A stretch of DNA of 64,000 nt from Nonomuraea gerenzanensis (lineage in GTDB: Bacteria; Actinomycetota; Actinomycetes; Streptosporangiales; Streptosporangiaceae). Within the stretch, counting starts at the first letter, position 1. Each line of letters opens with the position of its first letter. Under the pieces are notes generated by a model, which did no database searches, was not told the origin of the DNA, and worked only from the letters and a program-made list of their open reading frames with translations. The stretch covers positions 9,858,001-9,922,000 of the forward strand of contig NZ_CP084058.1 of NCBI RefSeq assembly GCF_020215645.1, read 5' to 3'. Of this stretch, positions 1-8,927 are shown one piece after another. The position numbers and the translations under genes were made by a program.

Positions 1-2406
1 GCCGAAGGATCCGTTGAAGTCATGGACGGTGCGATCCAGGCCGACCTCGTCGAACTCGTCGTTGAGCACGGGTGCCGGGGCGAAGTGTTCCTCGAGTGAC
101 ACGGTGATGAGGTTGCCCGTGCGGGTGAACGCGATCGGGGTGTCGTTCACCGTCACCGCGTTCGCGTTCGGCGCGTTGATGGAGAGGATGCCGGTGAACG
201 GGTCCCCGAGCGAGATCCGGGCGGTCGCGCCGCGCAGTTCCACACTGACATCGGACACCGGTGCGGATGCGCTGATGACGGTGTCGTCCTGATCGATCAG
301 CGACGACCCTCTGGTCAGCGCGTACCTGGTGAGCCCGCCGCCCGAAGCACGCTCGAGGTAGGCGGTCTCCGCGTTGGTCGCGGCGGCTCCGAACGCCCTC
401 GACGAGGGAGTCGCCTCGCGCGAAAGGTAGAAGCGTCCGGTCGCGTCCGGCAGGGTGATCTCCATCGCCGTCGCCACGGAGTGACTCACCCCGGGCATGG
501 CGATGCGCTTCGCCGTCACCGAGGGCGCCGCGCCGGCCCGGCCGGGAACCACGACCGTGTCCAGTCCCGTCGGCCCTGTGGAGGACCAGTCGTAGGACAG
601 GTAGTCGACGTTGGTGAGCACCTGCTCGCCGACGCGTACGGCGCCATCGTCGTGGACCGTGGGGGTCACCGCGGCGCCGGGCGTCGCCACCGGGATGAGC
701 CGCACGCCGGCGACGGGTGCGGCTCCTGGCACGGTGTCGAACCCGACCGTGGCGACCTTCGTCGCCGGGTTGACGGTCACCGGATCACCGGGGAAGTGCC
801 AGAGCTGCCGGTAGTCGTGCGCGGCGGTGTCACCGGTGAGGGCGTCGGAGACCACCCAGAAGCCGGGCTTGACGAAGTAGACAGCGCGATCGTGCTCGAC
901 CGGCCGGTAGCCCATCGCCGCACCGCGGTAGATGTCGAGGCCCGCGTTCGAGCGCCACAGCGACGTTGTGCGGGGAACGCCCTTCTCCTGCGGGAGCCCG
1001 TCGACCTCGATGGTGTTGTGCGCCTCGGTCCTGCGGCGCATCCACTCGTTCGTTTCAGTCGGGCTGTAGTCCCCCACCCCGGAGTCGACGATCAGCGGAC
1101 GCCCGTACGCCGCCATCACCAGGCTGAGGTCGTCCGGATGCCGATGCGAGGCGGTGTAACTGGAGTTCTGGTTGTTGATCAGCATGTACCGGGCATCGGC
1201 GTCCCACCCGGAACGCTGAACCGCGAAGCTGATCGGAAACACCGTGGACGGCAGCGTCGGGGCGGTCCCCTGCGTCCGGCCGGAGGCGACCCAGGTGAAA
1301 TCGGGCCAGGAGTTGCGTACACCGCTCCTGCGAATGGCCGACGTACCCGCGTCGTTGTTCGGCGTGTCGCCGATCGCCGCGGGTTCCAGATTCGGCTGAC
1401 GGGTCGCGAACAGCGAATCCGCGATCCAGTCCGCCGCCTGGACGAGCGCATCGGGAAGCGTTCGCCCGTTGGCATCCCCGACCGCTATGACGGAGTTGAG
1501 GATGTCCGCCACGTATGCCTGATAGTTGAACGCCGGTTCGCGGTACACACCGTCGCCCTTCAAGTACGCGCGCAGGAACCGCTCGGCCGAGCGCACCGCG
1601 AACCACTCCGAGCCAGGCGATGACGAGAACTCGGGCAGGAACACGGCCGCCGCGTAAACGGAGCGGGCCATCGACACGTACCAGTTGTTTCCGATATGTA
1701 TCTGCAGCGCGCCGACGAGGAAGTCCGTCGTGGCGTGCACGCCGGACAGGTACGCCACGAGATCGGTCGCGTCGATGCCAGGATCGGCCCGGAACACGGA
1801 GAACGCGCTGACCAGCTGGGCGAGCCGCTTGGCCGCCGACAGATTGCGGTTCTGCGGCCAGCTCTGATTGTCGGCGAAGAAGTCCAGCGAGATGTCCATC
1901 CACGCCGCCGCGTACGCCGCACGCTTGGCCGGGTCGCTCTCGGACACGTAGGCGTACGTCAGTTTGGGCATGAACGTGAAGTCGCTCATCAACGTCTGAG
2001 CGCCGCCCGGGATGGTCTGCGTCCCACCCCAGAGGTCCTGCCAGTCGATGTCGATCCGCTGCTCGGCGCTGTCGTAGAAGTTGCGGGTCTCGGCGCCGAA
2101 CCGGAAGATCCCCGCCGCGATCTCGTCGGGGCCCGAGTCGCCACCGCCCAGTCCCTCAGCCGGAGCCGGGTAGTGGACGTCGTCGCGGCCCGCGTAATAG
2201 ACCTTGAGCTCGCTCGCGGCGCCCGCTTCATCACCGGCGGCCAACTTGGCCACCACCGCGCCGAGCCCCGGGCGCGTCAGGTCGAGCAGCCCGCCGAGAT
2301 CCGACATGTCGGCGGCGGCGGCACTGCCCGGCGACAGAAACGCCGCCACCAGAGCCAGCACGACCGCCGCACGGACCCGGCGACGCGTGTACCAACGTAA
2401 CGTCAC
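1..2406 (-). CDS. Secreted heparinase II/III-like polysaccharide lyase (C-terminus beyond the window)
   Basis: The frame is open for 802 codons from a GTG at 2406 to the window edge, so the 3' end is missing. The GTG follows AGGGAGAAG at good spacing. The N-terminus is a signal peptide (basic RRRVR, then a hydrophobic run to about residue 28). Residues about 30-400 are an alpha-helical toroid-type domain. Near 420-470 there is the heparinase II/III-like core with HRHPDDLSLVMAAYGRPL and a VDSGVGDY motif; beta-sandwich sequence follows. These families cleave uronic-acid polysaccharides by beta-elimination outside the cell. It is the last visible gene of the operon, 30 bp after the binding protein, so it probably makes the oligosaccharides the transporter takes up. 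The exact substrate cannot be read from the sequence. Confidence 0.8.
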   Translation of the reverse strand, partial: MTLRWYTRRRVRAAVVLALVAAFLSPGSAAAADMSDLGGLLDLTRPGLGAVVAKLAAGDEAGAASELKVYYAGRDDVHYPAPAEGLGGGDSGPDEIAAGIFRFGAETRNFYDSAEQRIDIDWQDLWGGTQTIPGGAQTLMSDFTFMPKLTYAYVSESDPAKRAAYAAAWMDISLDFFADNQSWPQNRNLSAAKRLAQLVSAFSVFRADPGIDATDLVAYLSGVHATTDFLVGALQIHIGNNWYVSMARSVYAAAVFLPEFSSSPGSEWFAVRSAERFLRAYLKGDGVYREPAFNYQAYVADILNSVIAVGDANGRTLPDALVQAADWIADSLFATRQPNLEPAAIGDTPNNDAGTSAIRRSGVRNSWPDFTWVASGRTQGTAPTLPSTVFPISFAVQRSGWDADARYMLINNQNSSYTASHRHPDDLSLVMAAYGRPLIVDSGVGDYSPTETNEWMRRRTEAHNTIEVDGLPQEKGVPRTTSLWRSNAGLDIYRGAAMGYRPVEHDRAVYFVKPGFWVVSDALTGDTAAHDYRQLWHFPGDPVTVNPATKVATVGFDTVPGAAPVAGVRLIPVATPGAAVTPTVHDDGAVRVGEQVLTNVDYLSYDWSSTGPTGLDTVVVPGRAGAAPSVTAKRIAMPGVSHSVATAMEITLPDATGRFYLSREATPSSRAFGAAATNAETAYLERASGGGLTRYALTRGSSLIDQDDTVISASAPVSDVSVELRGATARISLGDPFTGILSINAPNANAVTVNDTPIAFTRTGNLITVSLEEHFAPAPVLNDEFDEVGLDRTVHDFNGSFG

Positions 2407-2436
2407 TGTCTTCTCCCTGACTTGGCTGAGTCCACG

Positions 2437-4059
2437 TCAACCACCCGCCTGCTCCTCGTACTCGGCCTTGATCTTGTCTCCCACCCGGTCCATGAACTTC
2501 TTGATGGCCGGCTGCCACGCCGAGACGGGCTTGTTCCCCAGCTGGATCTCCAGCAGCACCGAGTCCAGTTCCTGCTGCTCGCTGGCGGCCTTGCTGGCGG
2601 CGGTCTCCGAGTACAGCCCGAGGGTCGGGTCCGCGACGGCAAGCGGGACGCCGACGGCCTGGTGGTCGTGCTGGTCCTGTACGGCCTGGCGGTTGCCCGG
2701 CTCGTAGATGACGGGCGACGCTTCGGCGAGGTACCGCACCGGCAGGAACATCTGGCTGCGCGCGGCCTCGGTGAGAGTCGGGTCGGAGCCGTTGCGGGTG
2801 AACGTCTGGCCCTCGACGCCGTACCGGAGGGCCAGGTACTCGCTGCTGCCGAAGGGTGCGCACAACCAGTCGAGGACCCTGAGGATCTGCTTGATCCGGT
2901 CGGCGTTGTCGGTCTTGGCCATGGCGGTGAAGCTGGAGAGGGTCGGGCCGGGCGTGCGTACCTGCGTCCCAGTGCCGTCGCGGGTGGGCGAGAGCATGCC
3001 GGTCAGGCGGAAGCCGGGCACGTCTTTCGCCTGACCGTAGAACTTGCCCCACCCGGCGTACCCGCCGATGGTGAACGAGGTCGTGCCGGCCAGCATCCAC
3101 GCGTTGCGCTTCGTGTTGGGCGCGCCCGCGTGGTCGGGATGCACCACCCCCGACTTCACCAGCTCGACGGTGTCCTCGAGGGCCTGCGTGAACTGCGGTG
3201 TCGTCCCGGAGTGGGTGAAGACCCCACCTTCGGCCTGCCAGACGCCTGTGCCGCCGGGCCAGTTGCCGGTGATCCCGTTCATCTCAAGGATCGTGTTGAA
3301 CGGGATCTGTCCGAACGCCCACCGACCGGCCCGCTCGTCGGTCAGCGCGTCCGCCATCTCCTTGAACTCGGCCCACGAATCGGGCTGGAGGCTGAGTCCT
3401 GCCTTGGCCAGCAGGTCGGCCCGGCTGTACAGCACGGTGCCGATCCGTGCCCGCGGCACCGGGATGCCCCAGATCCGCTGGTCGTAGACGGTGCTGCGCC
3501 AGGCGTCGGTGGGCAGGGCGGCGAGGTTCGGGTAGGCGAGGACCGCGTCCCCGGACAGGTACTCGGTGAGGTCGGTGAATGTCGCCTTCAGCATGGCCGG
3601 CATCTGCTGGACAACGCCCTGGATGGCCACAATGTCGGGGAGATCTCCACCGGCGATGGTCGTGGCGACCTTGCTCTTGTAGTCGGTCGAGGCGACGTAC
3701 GTGATCTTCAGTTCGGTGCCGAGTTCGCTGTTGAGGTTCTGCCAGTAGGGGTTCGAGCCGAGCGCGGGGGCGATCGGGTCGTAGGTGTACGTCAGTGCCG
3801 TGACGGCTTCGCCCCGCACCGGTTGTGATGCGGCGCTGGAGGCGGCCGGGTAGGTGAAGTATCCCGGCGACACCCCGGCCGGCTTGGCGGCCAGGTCGGG
3901 CGGGGCCGCGGTGACGGGCTTGTAGGTGGGCAGCTTGACCGGCCCGGTCGAGCTGTTCGGCGAACTCGGGCTGCCGTCACCGCAGGCCCCGAGCAGCGGG
4001 GCCAGCCCCGTTGCCGCGCCGAGTGCCAGGACGTGGCGGCGGCTGAAGAGGGGTGCCAT
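2437..4059 (-). CDS. ABC transporter sugar-binding lipoprotein, Tat-exported
   Basis: A 540-residue family 1 extracellular solute-binding protein. The ATG at 4059 is chosen over one 18 bp upstream because AAAGGAG lies 5-6 bases before it. The N-terminus has a twin-arginine motif (SRRHVLAL) and a lipobox ending LLGAC with Cys at residue 26, so it is probably exported folded and lipid-anchored. At about 540 residues it is long, like the LplA/YtcQ-type proteins that pair with LplB/LplC permeases for unsaturated or complex oligosaccharides. It lies between two permeases upstream and a lyase downstream on the same strand. No ATPase gene is nearby; such CUT1 systems commonly borrow a shared MsiK/MsmX-type ATPase encoded elsewhere. 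Confidence 0.88.
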   Translation of the reverse strand: MAPLFSRRHVLALGAATGLAPLLGACGDGSPSSPNSSTGPVKLPTYKPVTAAPPDLAAKPAGVSPGYFTYPAASSAASQPVRGEAVTALTYTYDPIAPALGSNPYWQNLNSELGTELKITYVASTDYKSKVATTIAGGDLPDIVAIQGVVQQMPAMLKATFTDLTEYLSGDAVLAYPNLAALPTDAWRSTVYDQRIWGIPVPRARIGTVLYSRADLLAKAGLSLQPDSWAEFKEMADALTDERAGRWAFGQIPFNTILEMNGITGNWPGGTGVWQAEGGVFTHSGTTPQFTQALEDTVELVKSGVVHPDHAGAPNTKRNAWMLAGTTSFTIGGYAGWGKFYGQAKDVPGFRLTGMLSPTRDGTGTQVRTPGPTLSSFTAMAKTDNADRIKQILRVLDWLCAPFGSSEYLALRYGVEGQTFTRNGSDPTLTEAARSQMFLPVRYLAEASPVIYEPGNRQAVQDQHDHQAVGVPLAVADPTLGLYSETAASKAASEQQELDSVLLEIQLGNKPVSAWQPAIKKFMDRVGDKIKAEYEEQAGG

Positions 4060-4092
4060 GACGTCTCCTTTCCACATGGCATGGACGACCGG

Positions 4093-5061
4093 TCAACCCT
4101 TGACGGCGCCGACCATGAGTCCCTTGGCGAAGTGCTTCTGGATGAAGGGATAGATGAACAGGATGGGCAGGACGGAGATGACAAGAATCGCCATCTGGAC
4201 GGAGATTTGCGGTGGCAGGTTCTCCAGGTTCGAGCTGAGCTGGTCGGATCCGATCGGGGTGTTGTTGACGACGTAGGTGCGCAGCACCAGTTGCAGCGGC
4301 CACTTCTCCGACGACTGGAGGTACAACATCGCGGAGAAGAAGGCGTTCCAGTACGCCACTGCGTAGAACAGCCCGATCACGGAGACGACCGCCTTCGACA
4401 GTGGCAGGACGATCCGCAGCAGGATGCGCATCTCCCCCGCACCGTCGATGTAAGCGCTTTCCCGCAGCTCACCGGGGATCCCCTGGAAGAACGCGCGCAT
4501 GACGATGACGTTGAAGGCGTTCACCAGCACCGGCAGGATCAGTGCCAGGTAGCTGTCCAGCAGGCCGAGCTGTTTGACCGTGAGGTACATCGGGATGATG
4601 CCCGGATTGAACAGCAGGGTGAACACCGTCATCAGCAGGATCGGCTTGTGCAGCAACGAACCCGGCCGCGACAGCGCGTACGCCAGAGCGATCGTGCTGA
4701 CGAGGCTGAGTGCCGTGCCGACCACGGTGATGCCGGCGCTCACCAGCAGCGCACGGGTGACGATTCCTCCGGACAGGACGGCCCGGTAGGAGTCCAGCGT
4801 CGGATCGTTCGTCCACAGCACGAAGCCGCCCGCCCTGTTGACCTCCTCCGGGGAGGCGATGCTGGTCATGAGCACCGCCCAGAACGGCACCAGAACCGCC
4901 AGGCAGCCCAGGCCGAGCACGAGTCCCCGCGCACCGACCCCCAGCTTGCTGGGCTCGCCCATCCAGGCCGGACGCCGGCTGCGGCCCGAGCGTGGCCGCG
5001 GCCCTGCGCCCGCGGCGGGGCGCGCCACGGACACCGCGGTCGGCGCAGGTCGGCTCGTCAT
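4093..5061 (-). CDS. Carbohydrate ABC transporter permease (LplC/MalG-type)
   Basis: A 322-residue inner-membrane permease with six predicted membrane spans after a basic, proline-rich cytoplasmic N-terminus of about 45 residues. The EAA loop that contacts the ATPase is visible as YIDGAGEMRILLRIVLPL. The start ATG overlaps the stop of the upstream permease by 4 bp (ATGA), so the two are translationally coupled and should form the heterodimeric channel. The binding protein follows after 33 bp. The family imports oligosaccharides; the substrate is inferred from the lyase in the same operon. Confidence 0.88.
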   Translation of the reverse strand: MTSRPAPTAVSVARPAAGAGPRPRSGRSRRPAWMGEPSKLGVGARGLVLGLGCLAVLVPFWAVLMTSIASPEEVNRAGGFVLWTNDPTLDSYRAVLSGGIVTRALLVSAGITVVGTALSLVSTIALAYALSRPGSLLHKPILLMTVFTLLFNPGIIPMYLTVKQLGLLDSYLALILPVLVNAFNVIVMRAFFQGIPGELRESAYIDGAGEMRILLRIVLPLSKAVVSVIGLFYAVAYWNAFFSAMLYLQSSEKWPLQLVLRTYVVNNTPIGSDQLSSNLENLPPQISVQMAILVISVLPILFIYPFIQKHFAKGLMVGAVKG

Positions 5062-5969
5062 TTGGCGTACACCCCCTGCTCGCCCAGGGCGTGGGCCAAC
5101 CGGTTGGCGCCGAGCACGAGCGCGACACCGACCATGCCTTTGATCAGCCCCACCGCGGCCGCGGTGCCCCAGTCGCCGCCGACGATCCCGTGGTTGTAGA
5201 CGTAGGTGTCGAGTACTTCGCTGGCACCGGCACCGACCTGTGCCTGCTGCAGGATGATCTGCTCGAACCCGACGGACAGCGAGTCACCGAGCCGCAGAAT
5301 CAGCAGCAGGACGATCACCGGGCGGATGTAGGGCAGGGTCACGTGCCACAGGCGGCGAGCCGCCGAGGCGCCGTCCACCACCGCGGCCTCCATCTGCGCC
5401 GGATCCACTCTGGACAGTGCGGCGAGGAAGATGATCGTCGACCAGCCGGTGTCCTTCCAGATCACCTGTGATGTGATCATGAGTTTGAACAACTCGGGTA
5501 CGCCGACGACGTAGAACGTGGACAGGTCGGCCGAGCGCAGCCAGGCGTTGAGCATCCCGCCGTTGCCGAACATCTGCTGGAACAGGGCGACCACGATGAC
5601 CCAGGACAGGAAGTGCGGCATGTAGAGGATCGACTGGGTGAGGCGTTTGAGCCGTTCGCTGATGGTCGCGTTCAGGATCAACGCGAGGCAGATCGGCAGC
5701 GGGAACACGAAGATCACCTGGATCAGCGTGATGATCAGTGTGTTGACGAGTGCGTTGAGGAAAACCGGGTCGCCGGTGAGCATCGGCTCGAAGTTGTCCA
5801 GCCCGACGTACGGGCTGTGCCAGATTCCGAGGAACGGCTGGAAGTCCTGAAACGCGATGATGTTCCCGCCGAGCGGCAGATAGTGGAACAGCAGCAGCGC
5901 CGTGACCCCGGGAAGCGCCAGCAGCAGCAGGACCCGGTCGCGCCGCCAGCGGTCGCGCAGGCTACGCAT
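5058..5969 (-). CDS. Carbohydrate ABC transporter permease (LplB/MalF-type)
   Basis: A 303-residue permease with six hydrophobic spans and the EAA loop DGASAARRLWHVTLPYI. The frame extends upstream, but the chosen ATG at 5969 (MRSLRDRW...) starts 8 bp inside the end of the pyruvyl transferase-like gene and immediately precedes the basic/hydrophobic N-terminus typical of LplB; the upstream extension is only arginine/proline-rich shadow. It is coupled to the next permease by an ATGA overlap. Confidence 0.87.
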   Translation of the reverse strand: MRSLRDRWRRDRVLLLLALPGVTALLLFHYLPLGGNIIAFQDFQPFLGIWHSPYVGLDNFEPMLTGDPVFLNALVNTLIITLIQVIFVFPLPICLALILNATISERLKRLTQSILYMPHFLSWVIVVALFQQMFGNGGMLNAWLRSADLSTFYVVGVPELFKLMITSQVIWKDTGWSTIIFLAALSRVDPAQMEAAVVDGASAARRLWHVTLPYIRPVIVLLLILRLGDSLSVGFEQIILQQAQVGAGASEVLDTYVYNHGIVGGDWGTAAAVGLIKGMVGVALVLGANRLAHALGEQGVYAK

Positions 5970-7251
5970 CGCCGGTCTCCACCGGTGCAGGCAGGCCGAT
6001 GGGCCGGCCCGCGACGCAGGCTTGCACCGCCGCCCGCAGCCGGTCGTCGGCATTGGCCGCGAGCCTCCTGCTGCGGGCGACCGCGGGCGCCGGGTCGGTG
6101 GCGATGCCGGTGACCGCCGCGACGACCGTCGCCGCGGCACGATGGTCGAGCTCGATCACCAGGTCCGGGGCGCCGAGGTCGGCGAACATCTGAGATTTCG
6201 TGGTCTCGGTCGGCTGCCGAAGGTAGACGGTCGGGATCGCATGTCGTGCGGCCAGGATCGGCGAATGACACTCCATGCTGACCACCAGCGACGAGACGGC
6301 GTAGACCCCGGTCGCCTCCTCCAGCGGCCAGTACCGGTCCAGGAGCCGGACCTGACCGAGCGTCTGTGGACTGAGCAGGCTGGGAAGCTGCTCGTGAGCG
6401 AGCTCGACGGCATAGCTCATCTCGGGCACCACGACGGCCGGCAGGCCGCTGACGCGTACCCAGGTCTCGATCGCCGCCGCCAGCACCGCCAGGTCGTGCG
6501 TCACGGTGGCCCGGTTGACCGCGTCGCGCCGCATCTGCTCGCGGGTCGGCTCCGTACCGTAGATCTTCGCGTAGGGGGCGTAGCGCAGCCGCGGAACGAA
6601 ACAGGCGAACCGACCGGGCCGCAGGCCGAAACCCTCCAGCAGGCGAGCGGCCGCGACGGCGTCAGTGTGGTCGAACGCGAACGTGCCGTCCGGCCCGAAG
6701 GCGAGGTCGGGCCCGGTTATCTTCTGGCCGCGCAGGGTGGCCAGGGTCAGCGTTTCGCGGCAGTACACGAAGTCGGCGCTGTCGAAACGGTCCTTGACGT
6801 CGTCCTCGAGATAGGACGGTGGGAGCAGGTCGACCATCTGTGCCAGCTCCGGCAGTGTCGCCATGGTCGGTGGGCACAGCGGATCCACGGTGATCCCGAA
6901 GTACCCGTACGGGCGGCCCACGTGCTCGCGCCACCAATCGATCTCGGTGCTCTGGAAGGCGTCGGCGCCCGATCCGTGCATCAGGACGTCCGCACCCTCG
7001 ATGGCGGCGGCCAACTCCGGGGTGCTCGGCCCGTCCCCGCCGAGAGTGCCGTCGACGACGCGCACGTCGGGAAACGCGTGCCGCAGCATGGATCGTTCGC
7101 GCTCCTCCAGCCGCACCGGCCAGAGGATGACCTCGGCCTCGGGGGCGAACCGCTGAAACGCCCGCACCACGCCAGGGGAGTGAGCCACGTCGCCGATGTT
7201 CACCGTCGCCCAGGAGGACCGCAGGAGGACGGTGCGACGTGTCGATGTCAT
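5962..7251 (-). CDS. Polysaccharide pyruvyl transferase family protein
   Basis: A 429-residue cytoplasmic protein. ATG 7251 is preferred to longer starts because AAGGAGT is 6-7 bases upstream and the conserved beginning (SSWATVNIGDVAHSPGV) follows at once. The fold features match PF04230: an early glycine-rich loop, ADVLMHGSGADAFQ, and late SLVVSMECHSPILAARHAIP, which is the usual donor-site stretch with its histidine. Characterised members move pyruvate from PEP onto polysaccharide hydroxyls, but many distant relatives are unassigned. It is first in the LacI-controlled operon and overlaps the permease by 8 bp. Its role in an uptake operon is unexplained; it could modify or recognise pyruvylated sugars. 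Confidence 0.78.
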   Translation of the reverse strand: MTSTRRTVLLRSSWATVNIGDVAHSPGVVRAFQRFAPEAEVILWPVRLEERERSMLRHAFPDVRVVDGTLGGDGPSTPELAAAIEGADVLMHGSGADAFQSTEIDWWREHVGRPYGYFGITVDPLCPPTMATLPELAQMVDLLPPSYLEDDVKDRFDSADFVYCRETLTLATLRGQKITGPDLAFGPDGTFAFDHTDAVAAARLLEGFGLRPGRFACFVPRLRYAPYAKIYGTEPTREQMRRDAVNRATVTHDLAVLAAAIETWVRVSGLPAVVVPEMSYAVELAHEQLPSLLSPQTLGQVRLLDRYWPLEEATGVYAVSSLVVSMECHSPILAARHAIPTVYLRQPTETTKSQMFADLGAPDLVIELDHRAAATVVAAVTGIATDPAPAVARSRRLAANADDRLRAAVQACVAGRPIGLPAPVETGDA

Positions 7252-7263
7252 GTGTACTCCTTG

Positions 7264-7310
7264 TTGACGTAACGTTAATTCAAAATAGGGATGGTGAGAC
7301 GTTACGTCAA
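7264..7310. promoter_or_regulatory. Divergent promoter with paired LacI-type operators
   Basis: TTGACGTAACGT (7264-7275) and ACGTTACGTCAA (7299-7310) form a perfect 12-bp inverted repeat separated by 23 bp; each arm is itself near-palindromic around ACGTnACGT. On the minus strand TTGACG (7305-7310), 17 bp, then TATTTT (7282-7287) is a good sigma-70-type promoter for the catabolic operon. The right arm covers its -35 and the left arm its start-site region. On the plus strand the right arm also covers the -35 region of the LacI gene, whose probable -10 is TAGGCT at 7319-7324. The layout predicts repression of both directions by the adjacent LacI protein. Confidence 0.75.
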
Positions 7311-7330
7311 GAACCGAGTAGGCTTCTACC

Positions 7331-8335
7331 ATGGCAACGCAACGTGACGTCGCACGGGCGGCTGGGGTGTCACTCGCCGTGGTGTCGGCGGTGGTCAACG
7401 GCACGAGCCACACCCGGATGAAGGAATCCACCCGCACCCGGGTGCTCCAGGCGATGCAGGAGTTGGGCTACCAGCCGAACCAGACGGCGCGCTCGCTGCG
7501 GCTCAACCAGACCGACATGATCGCGATGATCCTCAACAAGCTCGACAACCCGGTCTACGGACCGCTGCGGCAGGGGGTCTACGAGGCAGCGGCGGAGCAC
7601 GGCGCGACGGTCCTGCTGGGCGATGCCGAGACCATGCGCTCCGGCAGCCAGTTCCTGACCCGGCTGCTCAGCCAGGGCACGGTCGACGGTATCTTGATCC
7701 GCGGCGAAGGGCTGCTGGACGACGACGTGATGGCCGAACTCCGCTCCCACCCCAAGCCGATCCTCATCCTGGAACACGCACTGGACCATCCCTGGATCGA
7801 CGTGGACGACCGCCGCGCGGGCGAGATCGCGACGCGGTTCCTGGTCAACCTCAGCCACCGCCACATCGTCTTCGTCGGTGGCTCGGGATACCTCTCCCAG
7901 CAGCGCTACCTGGGCTACCAGCAGGCGATGGACGCCGCCGGCCTGACACCGGCTCCGCACCTGGCCACCGGGTTCGGTGAGCAGGCCGGCGCCGACGGGC
8001 TCCGGCAGGCCATGCAGGCGGCGACCGCGCCGACCGCCATCGTCGTCAACAACATCATGAGCGCGGTCGGGGTCCTGGCCGCCGCACGCGACCTCGGCAT
8101 CGCCATCCCCGACCAGCTATCGGTGGTCGGCATCCACGACGTCGACCTGATGCAACACCTGCGCCCGGCCGTCACCGCAGTCCGGATGCCCATGTACCAA
8201 CTCGGCCGGGCCGGCGTCGAGGCGCTTTACGACCTGATCGCGGGACGGCCACGCGCGGGCGGTGTCATCACCGACCCCGAACCCGAACTGGTGATCCGTG
8301 ACTCAGCGACTGCTCTGACCCGGATCCGCGATTAG
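7331..8335 (+). CDS. LacI-family transcriptional repressor
   Basis: 334 residues. The N-terminal helix-turn-helix is clear (TQRDVARAAGVSLAVVSAVV, residues 3-22) followed by the hinge helix region ELGYQPNQTARSLR; the rest is a periplasmic-binding-protein-like sugar sensor domain ending at LVIRD. The gene is divergent from the polysaccharide operon and the gap carries paired LacI-like palindromes, so it most likely represses that operon and itself until an oligosaccharide binds. No Shine-Dalgarno is visible; TAGGCT lies 6 bp before the ATG, so the message may be leaderless. Confidence 0.92.
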   Translation: MATQRDVARAAGVSLAVVSAVVNGTSHTRMKESTRTRVLQAMQELGYQPNQTARSLRLNQTDMIAMILNKLDNPVYGPLRQGVYEAAAEHGATVLLGDAETMRSGSQFLTRLLSQGTVDGILIRGEGLLDDDVMAELRSHPKPILILEHALDHPWIDVDDRRAGEIATRFLVNLSHRHIVFVGGSGYLSQQRYLGYQQAMDAAGLTPAPHLATGFGEQAGADGLRQAMQAATAPTAIVVNNIMSAVGVLAAARDLGIAIPDQLSVVGIHDVDLMQHLRPAVTAVRMPMYQLGRAGVEALYDLIAGRPRAGGVITDPEPELVIRDSATALTRIRD

Positions 8336-8538
8336 CGTTCGTTGGCGAGTATCGGCAGCGCACCCGCGAAGACGCCGAGCACGAGGTGCCACGGTTTCCG
8401 CCAGCCCAGAGACGACCATGGCCGCCGGTCCAGAAATCGCCGGATCAGATAGACGAACAGTAGCGGGAGGCTGAAGCCGATGATCGCCTGGGCGAACATG
8501 AGGACCATGGCGAGCAGGACGGTCCAGAGGGTTTTCAT
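8332..8538 (-). pseudogene. Truncated CPBP-type membrane protein remnant
   Basis: A 68-residue open frame with two hydrophobic segments and LLFVYLIRRFLDRRPWSSLG, which resembles the N-terminal part of CPBP intramembrane metalloproteases. Full members have about 250 residues and the catalytic EE/H motifs, all absent here. The stop overlaps the end of the LacI gene by 4 bp, tail to tail. No ribosome binding site is evident. It is probably a fragment; a genuine small membrane protein cannot be excluded. Confidence 0.4.
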
Positions 8539-8890
8539 GCCGGGAACGCTACGAAGCGGCGGAGTCTCGGCGCATCGAGCCAGGGATAGAACTCACCATG
8601 ACCAACGTCATGATGACCTTCGGTGGATCACAGGGTGCCCGGCGGAACCTGAACCGCCCCGATGACATTGATGGAGACGTGGCGCTCGCTTACCACCCAA
8701 GAGTTCCATCAGGCGTACCCACGGGATGCCATCCTCCAGGCGCCGGCCAGGGGTAAGGACGAGGCTCGAGCCGGAGATCGAGCGGGTACGGCTTCTTTGC
8801 CGTTGATCAAGAAGCTGCCCCCGAGCGCCGCCGTCGCCAAGGTCGCCGAGTTGAGGCCGCTCCCCGATCTCGGGTGAGATGCCAGTAAAA
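8539..8890. other. Gap without a recognisable gene
   Basis: About 350 bp between the CPBP remnant and the metallophore-uptake promoter. Short open frames exist on both strands, but none has a recognisable domain or a convincing start. A cobalamin riboswitch was looked for because of the downstream BtuCD-like genes and was not seen. Confidence 0.4.
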
Positions 8891-8919
8891 TTGAACATGA
8901 TAGTCATTACCGATAACAT
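8891..8919 (+). promoter_or_regulatory. Leaderless promoter with a Fur-family-like box
   Basis: TTGAAC (8891-8896), a 17-bp spacer and TAACAT (8914-8919) end 8 bp before the GTG start of the FecCD gene, so transcription should begin at or next to the start codon. TGAACATGATAGTCA (8892-8906) overlaps the -35 and spacer and fits the 7-1-7 palindrome TGAnAATnATTnTCA used by Fur/Zur-family repressors at 11 of 13 fixed positions. Metal-dependent repression is inferred. Confidence 0.6.
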
Positions 8920-8927
8920 CCCGCGTC

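Noticed and set aside
481..1623. A 380-codon plus-strand open frame
   Set aside because: It is rich in Arg, Gly and His and is the antisense shadow of the lyase, whose frame has full domain structure.
8539..8927. Possible cobalamin riboswitch before the FecCD operon
   Set aside because: No B12-box was seen, and the promoter appears to start the message at the GTG codon, leaving no leader.
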